This document shows, in pieces, positions 1-8,897 of a stretch of 64,000 nt of DNA. The stretch is taken from positions 1 through 64,000 of the forward strand of contig DIGA01000060.1 in the NCBI GenBank assembly GCA_002419365.1. The letters run 5' to 3'. The notes under the pieces were generated by a model. That model ran no database searches and was not told where the DNA came from. It saw only the letters and a list, made by a program, of their open reading frames with translations. The translations under genes and the position numbers were made by a program. Source of the stretch: Mageeibacillus sp. UBA5734 (lineage in GTDB: Bacteria; Bacillota; Clostridia; Saccharofermentanales; UBA5734). Each line of letters opens with the position of its first letter. Positions within the stretch are counted from its first letter, which is position 1.

Positions 1-1965
1 TGGCTGATCTACCCTCAGCCGCAAAAACTCATAATCAAGTCAGGCGTGCAGCAACCTGCATGGATTGATTTTTCTGGCCCCATCCAGCTGGAGTTTGTCG
101 ATCTGAGCGCGCAGTCCTTGCTGGCTGGCCTGTCTGACGGCTGGATGGACTGGCAATTGAAACGACTGGAAACAGCCCGGGACGGTGTCGTAACCGAAGC
201 CCCTCCGGCGCTGATCCGGGTTTATCATGATCCAATATGTCCAGGCCAGGGTTACCGGATAGAAATCTCTGCCCAGGAAGTTTCGCTCTGGGCTTCCTCC
301 GGAGCCGGGATCTTCTATGGCCTCGGCAGCCTGCGCCATCTCCTGGCTGCCAATCCGGGCACCCTGCCAGTCATCTGGATTGAAGACCATCCCGACTTAA
401 CCATCCGCGGCGTCCTGATCGACATTGGCCGCGGAAAAATCCCGACCTTGAAAAGTCTGTATGAGTTGATCGACTTGCTTGCTGACCTTAAGATCAATCA
501 TTTACAGCTCTACATGGAAGGCTTTTCGTTTTCCTATTCCCGCTATGCTGAGCTTTTTCCGGATGAAGCTCCGATTACAGCGGAAGAAATCCGCCTGCTT
601 GATGCCTATGCCCGGGACCGGTTCATCGATCTCGTTCCCTGCCAGAACACCTTCGGACACATGGAAGCCTGGCTGGCATTGCCAGAATTCAATGCCCTGG
701 CCGAGGCACCTGATGGATTACCCCTGGTCCCGGGCCTCCCGCCTCAGGTGACAACATTGGACCCGCGGGATCCTGGTTCTTTTGAGCTGGTTATGAACTT
801 GCTCAATGAATTACTGCCCAATTTCACATCAGACTGGGTCAATATCAATTTTGACGAGCCGATCGAGTTCGGTCTGGGCAAAAACCGCGATCTGCCGGAT
901 GGCCAGTCGGTGAGCAGGCTTTTCCTTGATTTCCTGTGCCAGGTTTTGTCCGTCGCCCGTTCCCATCAGAAAAAAGGCATGATCTGGGGCGATTTTCTTT
1001 TCAGGCATCCGGAACTACTCTATGCCCTGCCCAAGGATCTGCTGGTCCTGGACTGGAATTATGAAAGCAGGAGCCCGTTTGAACCACATGCCAGAGAGCT
1101 GGACGAGCATGGGATCGAGTTTATCCTTTGTCCAGGGACCAGCAGCTGGAATTCACTGGCTGGACGGACCGACAACATGAAAGCCAATATCCTCGATGCT
1201 GCCGAACAAGCTTTGCGATACAAAGCACGAGGGATTCTGGTCACCGACTGGGGTGACTACGGCCATTGGCAGGTGCCGCCTGTGAGTTTTCCCGCGTTTG
1301 CATACGCGGCTGCCTGGAGCTGGAATCTGGCGGGCAACCGGGACCTTGATGCAGCAGACTATCTAGACCGTTTTGTGTTCCAGGATCGGGCAAAAGTCAT
1401 GGGCCATTTCTGGCAGGATCTGGGCAATTATTACCAGTTTGAAAACACGATCATCCACAACATGACCCTGACCTTCCTGGTCCTCTCGCCTCTCACCAAA
1501 TGGGACACCCGTGAAGATTTTACAGCGAAACTGAACCTCTATTTCCAGCTGTTGCACACACTGGCCGGAACGTTCAACAGTCTGCCCACCTTGCTGGAGG
1601 CGGCATACGATTATAACGGCCTGATGGACTATCTGGATGAACTGCAGCAGCGCTTGGGCCGTCAAGAGATGCAATGTGCCAATTGTCATCATGTCTACCG
1701 GGAAGCCATTTACACCATCCAGCTGGTCCGGCACGGGGCGAAATTCTACCAGCTGTCACTTCAGATGGGGATATTGGATGAACCGGTGCTCAAGGCCAAG
1801 CTGGTCGCCTTGCTCGATGACCTGGGGGAAATCCTCGATTTGTTCCAGGAACTGTGGGCCGTGCGCAACCGGATCGGCGTCTCGGTCAACCGCAATGCGA
1901 TGGGGTTATCCATCCTGTTGGCCAAGTACCGCCAGTTGCTTGCTGATCATAAAACAGACGCTTGA
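1..1965 (+). CDS. Beta-N-acetylhexosaminidase-like GH20 glycoside hydrolase, 5' end outside window
   Basis: Probable exo-hydrolase removing terminal N-acetylhexosamine from glycans. The frame is open to base 1, and the residues before the first possible start (GTG at 46) read LIYPQPQKLIIKSG, which matches the N-terminal strand of GH20 proteins, so the true start lies off the window. Next come a small alpha/beta domain (GIFYGLGSLRHLL) and a TIM-barrel domain opening with LTIRGVLIDIGRGKIPT. The acid/base region reads NINFDEPIEFG, keeping the Asp-Glu pair of GH20, although the common H-x-G-G-D-E form is not present. No signal peptide can be judged because the start is missing. It converges with msrAB, with 8 bases between the stops. 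Family assignment is good; the exact substrate is unknown. Confidence 0.75.
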   Translation, partial: WLIYPQPQKLIIKSGVQQPAWIDFSGPIQLEFVDLSAQSLLAGLSDGWMDWQLKRLETARDGVVTEAPPALIRVYHDPICPGQGYRIEISAQEVSLWASSGAGIFYGLGSLRHLLAANPGTLPVIWIEDHPDLTIRGVLIDIGRGKIPTLKSLYELIDLLADLKINHLQLYMEGFSFSYSRYAELFPDEAPITAEEIRLLDAYARDRFIDLVPCQNTFGHMEAWLALPEFNALAEAPDGLPLVPGLPPQVTTLDPRDPGSFELVMNLLNELLPNFTSDWVNINFDEPIEFGLGKNRDLPDGQSVSRLFLDFLCQVLSVARSHQKKGMIWGDFLFRHPELLYALPKDLLVLDWNYESRSPFEPHARELDEHGIEFILCPGTSSWNSLAGRTDNMKANILDAAEQALRYKARGILVTDWGDYGHWQVPPVSFPAFAYAAAWSWNLAGNRDLDAADYLDRFVFQDRAKVMGHFWQDLGNYYQFENTIIHNMTLTFLVLSPLTKWDTREDFTAKLNLYFQLLHTLAGTFNSLPTLLEAAYDYNGLMDYLDELQQRLGRQEMQCANCHHVYREAIYTIQLVRHGAKFYQLSLQMGILDEPVLKAKLVALLDDLGEILDLFQELWAVRNRIGVSVNRNAMGLSILLAKYRQLLADHKTDA

Positions 1966-1973
1966 TCGCTTAT

Positions 1974-3524
1974 TCAATCAAGACGGATCGCCGGGACAAA
2001 TGCGCCATAGCCTTGTTGTTCCATGTCCTCCAGCGGGATGAAGCGGAGGGCCGCTCCGTTGATGCAAAAACGCAATCCACCCCGGTCGACAGGTCCATCC
2101 TCAAACACATGGCCAAGGTGGGAGTCACCAACGCGGCTGCGGACCTCAGTACGAACCATGCCGAAGGATGTGTCCTCATGGTACGTGATCACATCCGGCA
2201 CGATGGGCTGGGTGAAGCTGGGCCAGCCGCAGCCCGATTCGAATTTATCGCGCGACGAGAACAATGGCTCGCCGGTCACCACATCGACATACAGACCCGG
2301 ATCGAACAAATCCCAATAGTCATTGGTAAAAGCCTGCTCGGTGTCGTTCCGCTGCGTGACAGCATACTGCTTATCGGTCAAAGTTGATCTGAGTGTGGCA
2401 TCATCCGGCTTCTGGTAGAGTTTAGGGTCAACGGTTACAACCGGCACTTGTTCCAGGGTGGAAAAGTCGACGTGGCAATAGCCGTCTGGATTTTTCTCAA
2501 GATAATCCTGGTGATAGTCTTCGGCCGGATAATAGTTGTCCACTGGCAGGACTTCGGTTGCAAGTTTCGCGCCATATTGGGCTTCAATTTCAGCGACAAC
2601 GGTTTCTATTGCCAGCAGGTCAGCCGTATCCAGATAATAGATCCCAGTCCGGTACTGCGTGCCCCGATCATTTCCCTGCTGATTGACCGACAGGGGATCG
2701 ATGATTTTGAAAAATGCGCGCAGGAGGTCTGCGAGCCTGATCCGCTCAGGATCGTACAAGACCCGGACCGTTTCTGCATGACCGGTATCGTTGTAAACGA
2801 CATCCTGATAGGTCGGGTTTTTGGTCTTGCCATTGGCATAGCCGACACTGGCATCGGCAACGCCCGGTACTCTGGCCAGGTAAGCCTCCACGCCCCAGAA
2901 ACAGCCACCTGCCAGATAGATTTCTTTCAAGTCCTGGCCAGCATAGTCAATCTGAAGGTTGGGATTAGCAGGCAAATGACTATTGACCGGTTGGGCCGAC
3001 ATGGATGTTAACGTGGTGCGAATCGCTTCATGATCGATATGGCCGGGTTGGGTCTTGAACACAGCTCCATCTGTGTCGATAAACACGGATGTTGGATAGC
3101 CCCGTATACCATAGGCCCTGGCTATTACACCCCCTTCATCCAGAAGAACCGGGAAATCATAGCCTTGTTCGTTGTACCAGGCCAGAAAGCTGTCCCGATC
3201 CATTTCACCGCTGGTGCCTGGTGACACGATCGAAAGGACCACCATATCTTCGCTCCTGGCTGCCTCCTGGCTTAAAGCCGAAAATTCCGCCAGGCCACTG
3301 AGGCAGATCGGACACCAGGTCGCCCAGAATTTGATGTAGACTTTTTGGCCGGTGAAATCGGCCAGGGAAACGCTTTGACCCTCCACATCAGGCAAAGTGA
3401 AAATTTTTTCATCGTTGGTCCTTGGGGTCGCAGCGGAGCAGGCACCCAGGGTGAGAGACAATGCCAAGACCAAGGCCAGGATTAGGGCTGTATGAAGAGC
3501 AGGATTTTGAAGCATCGTTTTCAT
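1974..3524 (-). CDS. msrAB: Lipoprotein fusion TlpA-like thioredoxin / MsrA / MsrB (methionine sulfoxide reductase)
   Basis: Repairs oxidised methionine (both S- and R-sulfoxides) in proteins outside the membrane. Domains in order: lipoprotein signal with lipobox LGAC (Cys29); TlpA/thioredoxin domain about 38-175 with WCPIC (Cys71, Cys74); MsrA about 198-355 with GGCFWG (Cys208) and likely resolving Cys350; MsrB about 370-505 with GCGWPSF (Cys432) and catalytic RFCING (Cys487). The zinc CxxC pairs of many MsrB proteins are absent. All three redox centres look intact, as in the Neisseria PilB type. The start has a GAGGTGG ribosome site. It follows ccdA by 33 bases on the same strand, so CcdA probably reduces the thioredoxin domain, which then recycles both Msr domains. 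Confidence 0.93.
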   Translation of the reverse strand: MKTMLQNPALHTALILALVLALSLTLGACSAATPRTNDEKIFTLPDVEGQSVSLADFTGQKVYIKFWATWCPICLSGLAEFSALSQEAARSEDMVVLSIVSPGTSGEMDRDSFLAWYNEQGYDFPVLLDEGGVIARAYGIRGYPTSVFIDTDGAVFKTQPGHIDHEAIRTTLTSMSAQPVNSHLPANPNLQIDYAGQDLKEIYLAGGCFWGVEAYLARVPGVADASVGYANGKTKNPTYQDVVYNDTGHAETVRVLYDPERIRLADLLRAFFKIIDPLSVNQQGNDRGTQYRTGIYYLDTADLLAIETVVAEIEAQYGAKLATEVLPVDNYYPAEDYHQDYLEKNPDGYCHVDFSTLEQVPVVTVDPKLYQKPDDATLRSTLTDKQYAVTQRNDTEQAFTNDYWDLFDPGLYVDVVTGEPLFSSRDKFESGCGWPSFTQPIVPDVITYHEDTSFGMVRTEVRSRVGDSHLGHVFEDGPVDRGGLRFCINGAALRFIPLEDMEQQGYGAFVPAIRLD

Positions 3525-3557
3525 TCGAGACCACCTCGGTTCACGTGCTCATTTCTG

Positions 3558-4355
3558 TCAGGGCAAAAAGAGTGAATTGACGACATTCAGATTGTCCGTC
3601 ATCAGGAGGATGCCCATGGCGATGATCAGGACGCCACCCACTTTCTGGACAACGGGCAAATAGCGGTTGAAGCGTTTGAACAGACGCAGCAGCGACTGGG
3701 TAAACACTGCCACCAGTAAAAAAGGCACTGCCATGCCCAGTGTGTACACAAGCATGAAAAAGCCTCCCTGCAGGGCCTGGTTGCCACTCGAAGCCATGAC
3801 CAGGACAGCCGCCAGGACTGGGCCAATGCAGGGCGTCCAGCCAAAGCTGAACGTCAGGCCGAGCACATACGAGCCAAAAATGCCACCTCTCCCCGCCGAA
3901 TCGACCGACAGGCGTTTCTCCTGTTCCAGGAAAAGCAGCTTGAAGATCCCCGTCTGGTGCAAGCCGAGCATGATGACTAGTCCACCCGCCAGGACCAGGA
4001 ACAGTCGACTGTTGAAAACCGTGCCAAGCGCACCGGCACCAAACCCGAGCAAGATGAAAGAGGTTCCCAGCCCCGCGATGAAGACAAGTGTCTGGGTGAA
4101 CAGGCGGCGATTGAACTGCCAGAGTCGCGGTTTGCCAGCTGGAGCAGTTGAGGCAGGCGTCGCTGACATCACCAATAAGGCGGCATTGCTCGGATCAAGA
4201 CTTTCCCCAGCTTCTGATCGGCTCTGGTCAGACGTCAGCCCCCGGGACAAAGTCCCGATGTAGACCGGCAACAACGGAACGATGCAAGGGGAGAAAAAGG
4301 ACAGCACCCCTGCTGCAAACACACTCCAGATAAACAACGTTCCAGTATCCACCAT
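3558..4355 (-). CDS. ccdA: CcdA/DsbD-type transmembrane thiol electron carrier
   Basis: Membrane protein that carries electrons from cytoplasmic thioredoxin to thiol proteins outside. It is 265 residues with about six membrane segments; the first contains FFSPCIVPLLP and a later one FGWTPCIGP, the paired proline-cysteine motifs holding the redox cysteines of CcdA. The loop after the first segment (about residues 38-78) is longer than in short CcdA proteins. It is the first gene of an apparent operon with the MsrAB lipoprotein, so its partner is probably that protein's TlpA domain and not cytochrome c maturation, of which there is no other trace here. The ribosome site is AAAGGG. Confidence 0.92.
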   Translation of the reverse strand: MVDTGTLFIWSVFAAGVLSFFSPCIVPLLPVYIGTLSRGLTSDQSRSEAGESLDPSNAALLVMSATPASTAPAGKPRLWQFNRRLFTQTLVFIAGLGTSFILLGFGAGALGTVFNSRLFLVLAGGLVIMLGLHQTGIFKLLFLEQEKRLSVDSAGRGGIFGSYVLGLTFSFGWTPCIGPVLAAVLVMASSGNQALQGGFFMLVYTLGMAVPFLLVAVFTQSLLRLFKRFNRYLPVVQKVGGVLIIAMGILLMTDNLNVVNSLFLP

Positions 4356-4483
4356 GATCTTTTTACCCTTTCAATTCGGGATGATTTGTCAAGGCCAGTG
4401 AATGACCCAGTTAATCCTAGTTAAATAATAGGATAAAAGTCGACTTGGAAAAAGTGAGTTTGGTACAGATTGGGTGCACCTTC

Positions 4484-4505
4484 TGAAGAGGGGGCCCCCT
4501 CTTCA
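4484..4505. repeat. 22-bp perfect palindrome with GGGGGCCCCC core
   Basis: The sequence is its own reverse complement over 22 bases and has no loop. It has no T-tract on either side, so it is not an intrinsic terminator. Copies of GTTTGGTAC(C)AGA lie on both sides (4457-4468 and 4513-4525). It could be an operator or a mobile-element remnant. Confidence 0.5.
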
Positions 4506-4637
4506 CTGCCAGGTTTGGTACCAGATCGTGCCGTATCCCGGTCGGACGAGCTGCAACACCAGTCAAATCGCACCCCTGGACATCCCATTTCTGTGCGGCC
4601 AAGCAACAAACTCACGAAAACCGATCGAGATCGGCCA

Positions 4638-4646
4638 TGTTATAAT
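4638..4646 (+). promoter_or_regulatory. Extended -10 promoter element (TGTTATAAT)
   Basis: TG-N-TATAAT lies 45 bases before the L,D-transpeptidase start. No good -35 box stands at the expected distance, which fits an extended -10 promoter. The same TGN-TATAAT form recurs before dinB and nfeD. Confidence 0.6.
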
Positions 4647-4690
4647 GAAACTATATTCATGTAACTATCTACGAAAAGAGGTTCATGATC

Positions 4691-5887
4691 ATGCAGAAAA
4701 AGTCGCGTTTCCTGGCGTTCAGTCTGATTGGTGTCCTGGTCCTGGCCACGATCCTGTATGTGCCGCAACCGGCAGCGGCTGAGACGACTCCTTATGAAAT
4801 CGTTGCATCCTATTCTGCTCCCCTGCCGGAAAATCTCACAGTAACGCTCCAATACACCACTTATTTTATCCCGACATCGTATGTTTTAGTGACAGCGGGT
4901 GGAGCCAATATCCGCTCCACGCCAGATGCCAGCGCGCCAATCATCGGCAAAGCAGCCCATTTTGAAAAGGTTCCGGTCCTTGCCCTGGTCCGGGGCAGTT
5001 ATGTGGCCAATTACCTGACAGACCTCTGGTACGAGGTGGAACAAAAGGTGGGCGAACAGTCCATTCGCGGGTACATTCTGGCCACGCTTGGCGAAGTGCG
5101 GACCTTCCAGTTTGGGAAAATGCTTGATTCGGCTCAACTGTTAAAATCTGAGCTCGATGTCCAGACCACAGCCTATATCAGCAATTACAAGAACTGGAAT
5201 GGTCTGGCGCCGCTGCACCAAGGCCTGGCGTTCGATCCCTATGGGGTCAAGCGCTCGCAATCTGCACCAGCTTATCTGTCAGCCAGTTCGGCCGCCGACT
5301 TTCGCTACATTGCCGATGGCACACTGGTGACCATTCTCGGTCAAACCGACTCGTTTTACAAGATCCGGACGTTGAACTTCCCTGGGGAATACTACGTACC
5401 CAGGCGCTATGTCTCCCTGCAAAATTCGATCGACCTGCTGACGAAAGTCATTGTCATTGATCGCAAGAACCAGAACGAAGGCATCTTTGAATATTCCGGT
5501 GGCCTATGGTTCCTGGTGTCGTACACGTTTGCCACCACGGGCGAGCAGGCCAAATACAAGGAACCTACCGATCTGGGCTACTATATGGCGATTAACAAGG
5601 TCGACAAGTTTCTCTACCTCGATGATGTCACGCGGGAAATTGCCGGCTATGCCCCCTACGGCATCCGCTTTGGCGGTGGCGCCTACATCCACGGCGTGCC
5701 GGTCGACCTGCGGCGCAACATTCCCGTTGGCCAGCGCGTCACGTCTTTTCCCCCGATGATTGAATATTCTGCGACCATCGGTACGACACCCCGCTCGCAC
5801 AAATGCGTACGCAACTACACCAGCCACGCCAAGTACCTCTGGGACTGGAGTGAAATCGGCAAAACGGCCGTGATTGTGATTGAGTGA
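4691..5887 (+). CDS. Secreted SH3 domain / L,D-transpeptidase (YkuD) protein
   Basis: Probable cell-wall enzyme forming or remodelling peptidoglycan cross-links. The N-terminal signal sequence ends near PAAAE. A bacterial SH3-type domain follows (VTAGGANIRSTPD) with a second SH3-like stretch around 205-245, then a C-terminal YkuD domain with HGVP (His334) and SHKCVR (Cys372 as nucleophile). The usual S-x-G-C-x-R reads S-H-K-C-V-R here, so the Gly before Cys is Lys. ATG at 4685 is also possible, but AAAGAGG ends at 4681, giving 9 bases to ATG 4691 and only 3 to 4685. It stands alone, between divergent ccdA and a convergent glycan operon. Confidence 0.85.
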   Translation: MQKKSRFLAFSLIGVLVLATILYVPQPAAAETTPYEIVASYSAPLPENLTVTLQYTTYFIPTSYVLVTAGGANIRSTPDASAPIIGKAAHFEKVPVLALVRGSYVANYLTDLWYEVEQKVGEQSIRGYILATLGEVRTFQFGKMLDSAQLLKSELDVQTTAYISNYKNWNGLAPLHQGLAFDPYGVKRSQSAPAYLSASSAADFRYIADGTLVTILGQTDSFYKIRTLNFPGEYYVPRRYVSLQNSIDLLTKVIVIDRKNQNEGIFEYSGGLWFLVSYTFATTGEQAKYKEPTDLGYYMAINKVDKFLYLDDVTREIAGYAPYGIRFGGGAYIHGVPVDLRRNIPVGQRVTSFPPMIEYSATIGTTPRSHKCVRNYTSHAKYLWDWSEIGKTAVIVIE

Positions 5888-5910
5888 AAGGGATCAGGAC
5901 AAAACGAGTT

Positions 5911-8067
5911 TCAATTTATTTTTTGCTTGATTGAAGGATATGGATTGAAAGTGTGCAGCGCGCTGATCAAAAGAACTATTACGATATAGGCAAACGCGAT
6001 GCCTAATCCCCATCGAAACCATGGATTGATGTATACCACCCGGATTTGGTGTTCACCAGGAGGAAGGGAGATCGAGAACCCAACCGGTTCCATCCGATCC
6101 ATCTGCCACGGCTTGCCATCTACAGTCGCCTGAAAATATGGATCAAACTGGTATATGAAACGAATGGTCTCCTCACGATTCGAACGAGAGACTAATTTGA
6201 TTGAATTTGTGGTCAGTTGATAGTCTGTGATCGCTTCACCATGCGTATTGCTGACGATTGGCTGGGCAAAGCGATCAAAAAACAGCGTTCTCAAAGGATC
6301 GTGGAAAACTGGAACAATCCCGTAGGGTCTTAAGTTATCACGATAAAAGGACGAATAGGCTGAAGGGATAAGATACAAGTTGACCCCGCAAGAACGAAGA
6401 TAGTCGACCGGGATTTCATTTGAATGTTCTACGATCGCTGAATGGTTGAGATTAAAGGTTGATCTAGCTGTTTGATCTGGCACGAGCAAATCGTAACCAG
6501 CAAAATAGTCTAAACCTGTCAGTGTTGCAGCATTGAACCCAAGAGACGGATATACAGAGACACCCTTTCCTTCTGGCAGATCAGAAAAGTATTCATTGAA
6601 AGCAAAAGACAAAATGCGACCAGTATGCAGGGTATCTGCTAATGGTTCAATCTGAGGAATCGAATCGATTTGTTTGTACCCAAAATGCTGATATGGTTTC
6701 AAGGTATAAACAGCAGCTAAATTGGTCACTTGACCGATGAGGACAGCCATAAGCAAGATTGAAGGAATCCGGTTATTGTATTTATGCTCGAGAAGCCTTG
6801 ATCTGGCTGACAGGTATTGACTGGATCGCAGAACAATCTTTTGAAAAATGATTGCTGCCAAGAAAACCAAGTAGAAATCAAAAAAAACCATGACTTTAAA
6901 CGGCCATCTGAAACGATTGATGATCGGAATTTGATAAAGAAAGTAATTGAATGTCAGGCTGCTCGTCCAACATACGGCGAACAATGCAGGCACCAAAAAT
7001 GTTATCTCGAGTCGAGACACATGAATCCTATTGGTGCGAAAAAGGGTAACAAGTGAATAAACCATCCCAATGGAGACTAGTAGCAAGGCTATATAACCTA
7101 TATGGCCAATGTTGGCCAAATTAATTGTTGGATTTAAATGGACCGGATGAATAATTCGCTGATACTCCTGAAAAGGGAAAACCAGATTTTTAAACAGAGC
7201 GAAAAAGTCAAGATACAAATCTGCGAAGTTGCCAAATGGCAACGGCAAACTGCGACCATGGGAATTTTGCATGAGGTCCCACATCGGTAACAATAACGGC
7301 ATTGAAAGCAACAAGAAAGGTCCATAGCTTGGGATGTAAGACTTGAATATAACAAACACATTTTGTTTCAAGATCAATCGGACCCATAACAGGACTGTCA
7401 AAAACTCAAAAATGACCGCATAGATGAAAAACTGGACATGCCCCTGATAAAAAAAGAGTAATCGACACAATATTGCCAATGAATTCCACAGGGAGCGGGG
7501 CTGTTTGAGTTGACGAAAACCAAGTGCAATCATCCAGGGCCAATAAGCTGCTACACCTGACACAGGCACCCAGGAATTTGAAACAAAAATTACGAAGCTA
7601 TTGAGCGACCAGGTTAATCCAGAAAAGGCCGCTATGCCTGAAGATAATTCAAGATCTCTAGCTAGAAAATAACAGCCAGCAGCACCAATCAGAATATGAA
7701 TGATGACCAGAATATCAATCGCCGCGAAAGAGTGGGCAAATATTATCCGGCTAAAAAAGACAGCAAGGTAGGCTAAAGGATAAAGGGCAGCCGACTGGCC
7801 CTGTGCAAGACTTGGGATGCCCATGAATTGATGAAAATTATAGGTCGCCAATTCACCTGCTGCCAGACTTTCATAATTGTGTATGAAGTAGGGCAAAAAA
7901 TAATTCCGGTTATCATCTTGTAAAAAAAAGTAAGGGTGCATCCATTCAGCCAGCCACAGCACCAGGCATATTGCCAGTATCATGATGCCAAAAAACCAAT
8001 GGTTGCTCATGAAATTCAGAAGTCGTCTTCTTGTTCTCCCAGCCTTAAACGTGAGCGATTGTAACAT
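5911..8067 (-). CDS. YfhO-family multi-spanning membrane protein (GT-C-like)
   Basis: A 718-residue membrane protein with about a dozen hydrophobic segments and a C-terminal extracytoplasmic beta-rich region before a last membrane helix. The first outside loop carries an acidic pair, QDDNRNYFLPYF (Asp51, Asp52), placed as in GT-C glycosyltransferases and the YfhO family. YfhO proteins are linked to sugar transfer onto teichoic acids from lipid-linked sugar. Its operon partner upstream is a GtrB-like enzyme that would make such a donor, which supports a role in envelope glycosylation. It is last in a three-gene operon, 2 bases after the methyltransferase. The whole operon is visibly richer in A and T than its surroundings. 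The sugar and acceptor are unknown. Confidence 0.82.
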   Translation of the reverse strand: MLQSLTFKAGRTRRRLLNFMSNHWFFGIMILAICLVLWLAEWMHPYFFLQDDNRNYFLPYFIHNYESLAAGELATYNFHQFMGIPSLAQGQSAALYPLAYLAVFFSRIIFAHSFAAIDILVIIHILIGAAGCYFLARDLELSSGIAAFSGLTWSLNSFVIFVSNSWVPVSGVAAYWPWMIALGFRQLKQPRSLWNSLAILCRLLFFYQGHVQFFIYAVIFEFLTVLLWVRLILKQNVFVIFKSYIPSYGPFLLLSMPLLLPMWDLMQNSHGRSLPLPFGNFADLYLDFFALFKNLVFPFQEYQRIIHPVHLNPTINLANIGHIGYIALLLVSIGMVYSLVTLFRTNRIHVSRLEITFLVPALFAVCWTSSLTFNYFLYQIPIINRFRWPFKVMVFFDFYLVFLAAIIFQKIVLRSSQYLSARSRLLEHKYNNRIPSILLMAVLIGQVTNLAAVYTLKPYQHFGYKQIDSIPQIEPLADTLHTGRILSFAFNEYFSDLPEGKGVSVYPSLGFNAATLTGLDYFAGYDLLVPDQTARSTFNLNHSAIVEHSNEIPVDYLRSCGVNLYLIPSAYSSFYRDNLRPYGIVPVFHDPLRTLFFDRFAQPIVSNTHGEAITDYQLTTNSIKLVSRSNREETIRFIYQFDPYFQATVDGKPWQMDRMEPVGFSISLPPGEHQIRVVYINPWFRWGLGIAFAYIVIVLLISALHTFNPYPSIKQKIN

Positions 8068-8069
8068 GG

Positions 8070-8894
8070 CTATTGATCCATTTTATGAGCAACAACCAGA
8101 ACCGAAAGGCCCGGAATATGCATCTGGACTCGATCAAGAATGCGGCAAATGTGAAAATCCAAGTTAAGGCAACCAGCCAGACATCTGGTCAAAAAAGAAG
8201 CTTCTGACAACTGCCAGTGTCCGATTCCTTTTTGCATTTGAACCCCGTATCTGTTCTCGACAGGTGACGAATGATGTGATCGTTTCTGAATCACCTGACC
8301 CAATTTCTCCAGACCAGTCAACAGTGACCTGACCAGGAAAAGTGAAAAATAAAAATATTGAGCACTCTTGATGGTCAACTGGTGTGACGAAAACAGACTG
8401 GATAGTTCTTTAAGGTTGTATCTTCTGTAATGCTTCAAAAAGACATCATGATTCGAAAACAGGCTTTGGAAAGCAGGAACCGTCGAAACAATCAAACCGC
8501 CAGGTTTCAGTTTTAATTTCAAGCTGTCGATAAAAGCGTGATCATCCTCAACATGTTCCAGGACATCCAGCAAAATCAAGCCATCTAAAGACAAGTCAAG
8601 TAATTCATCCAAGCTGCTATGGATTTTCAGTCGATCATCTGTCCTCGTCGACCATACGCCATTCTGTTGCTCGCCGTATCCTGGATCAACGGCGTGCAAA
8701 TTCCACGAAATTGTTTGAGCATCCATTTTCTCAATCAATTTCTCAGCAAAATACAGATCACCGGCACCGATATCTGCCAAGACAACCTGCTGTCGGTCTT
8801 TTATTTCAGACAGGATCAGGTCGGTTAACTGTTCCATCCTGCTGATTTCCCAAGGATGCCGTTGTTTTGATTGAGCAACTTCGCGCAAATCCAT
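8070..8894 (-). CDS. Class I SAM-dependent methyltransferase
   Basis: A 274-residue cytoplasmic enzyme with the SAM-binding glycine motif ADIGAGDLYFA at residues 40-50, an acidic residue after strand 2 (HAVDPGYGE), and the post-motif LLDVLEHVEDD, typical of the methyltransferase 11/12 group. It starts 3 bases after the glycosyltransferase stop, with GGGGTGATCC as ribosome site, so the two are probably co-translated. Methyltransferases of this type often sit with polyprenyl-phosphate glycosyltransferases and modify lipid-linked sugars or glycans. The substrate is inferred from context only. Confidence 0.82.
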   Translation of the reverse strand: MDLREVAQSKQRHPWEISRMEQLTDLILSEIKDRQQVVLADIGAGDLYFAEKLIEKMDAQTISWNLHAVDPGYGEQQNGVWSTRTDDRLKIHSSLDELLDLSLDGLILLDVLEHVEDDHAFIDSLKLKLKPGGLIVSTVPAFQSLFSNHDVFLKHYRRYNLKELSSLFSSHQLTIKSAQYFYFSLFLVRSLLTGLEKLGQVIQKRSHHSSPVENRYGVQMQKGIGHWQLSEASFLTRCLAGCLNLDFHICRILDRVQMHIPGLSVLVVAHKMDQ

Positions 8895-8897
8895 GGA

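Larger units (their letters stand above)
4356..4690. other. Intergenic region between divergent ccdA and the L,D-transpeptidase gene
   Basis: No gene is supported in these 335 bases. The region holds a 22-bp perfect palindrome (4484-4505), flanking direct repeats (4457-4468 and 4513-4525) and an extended -10 element for the rightward gene. No convincing sigma-70 promoter was found for ccdA. Confidence 0.6.
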
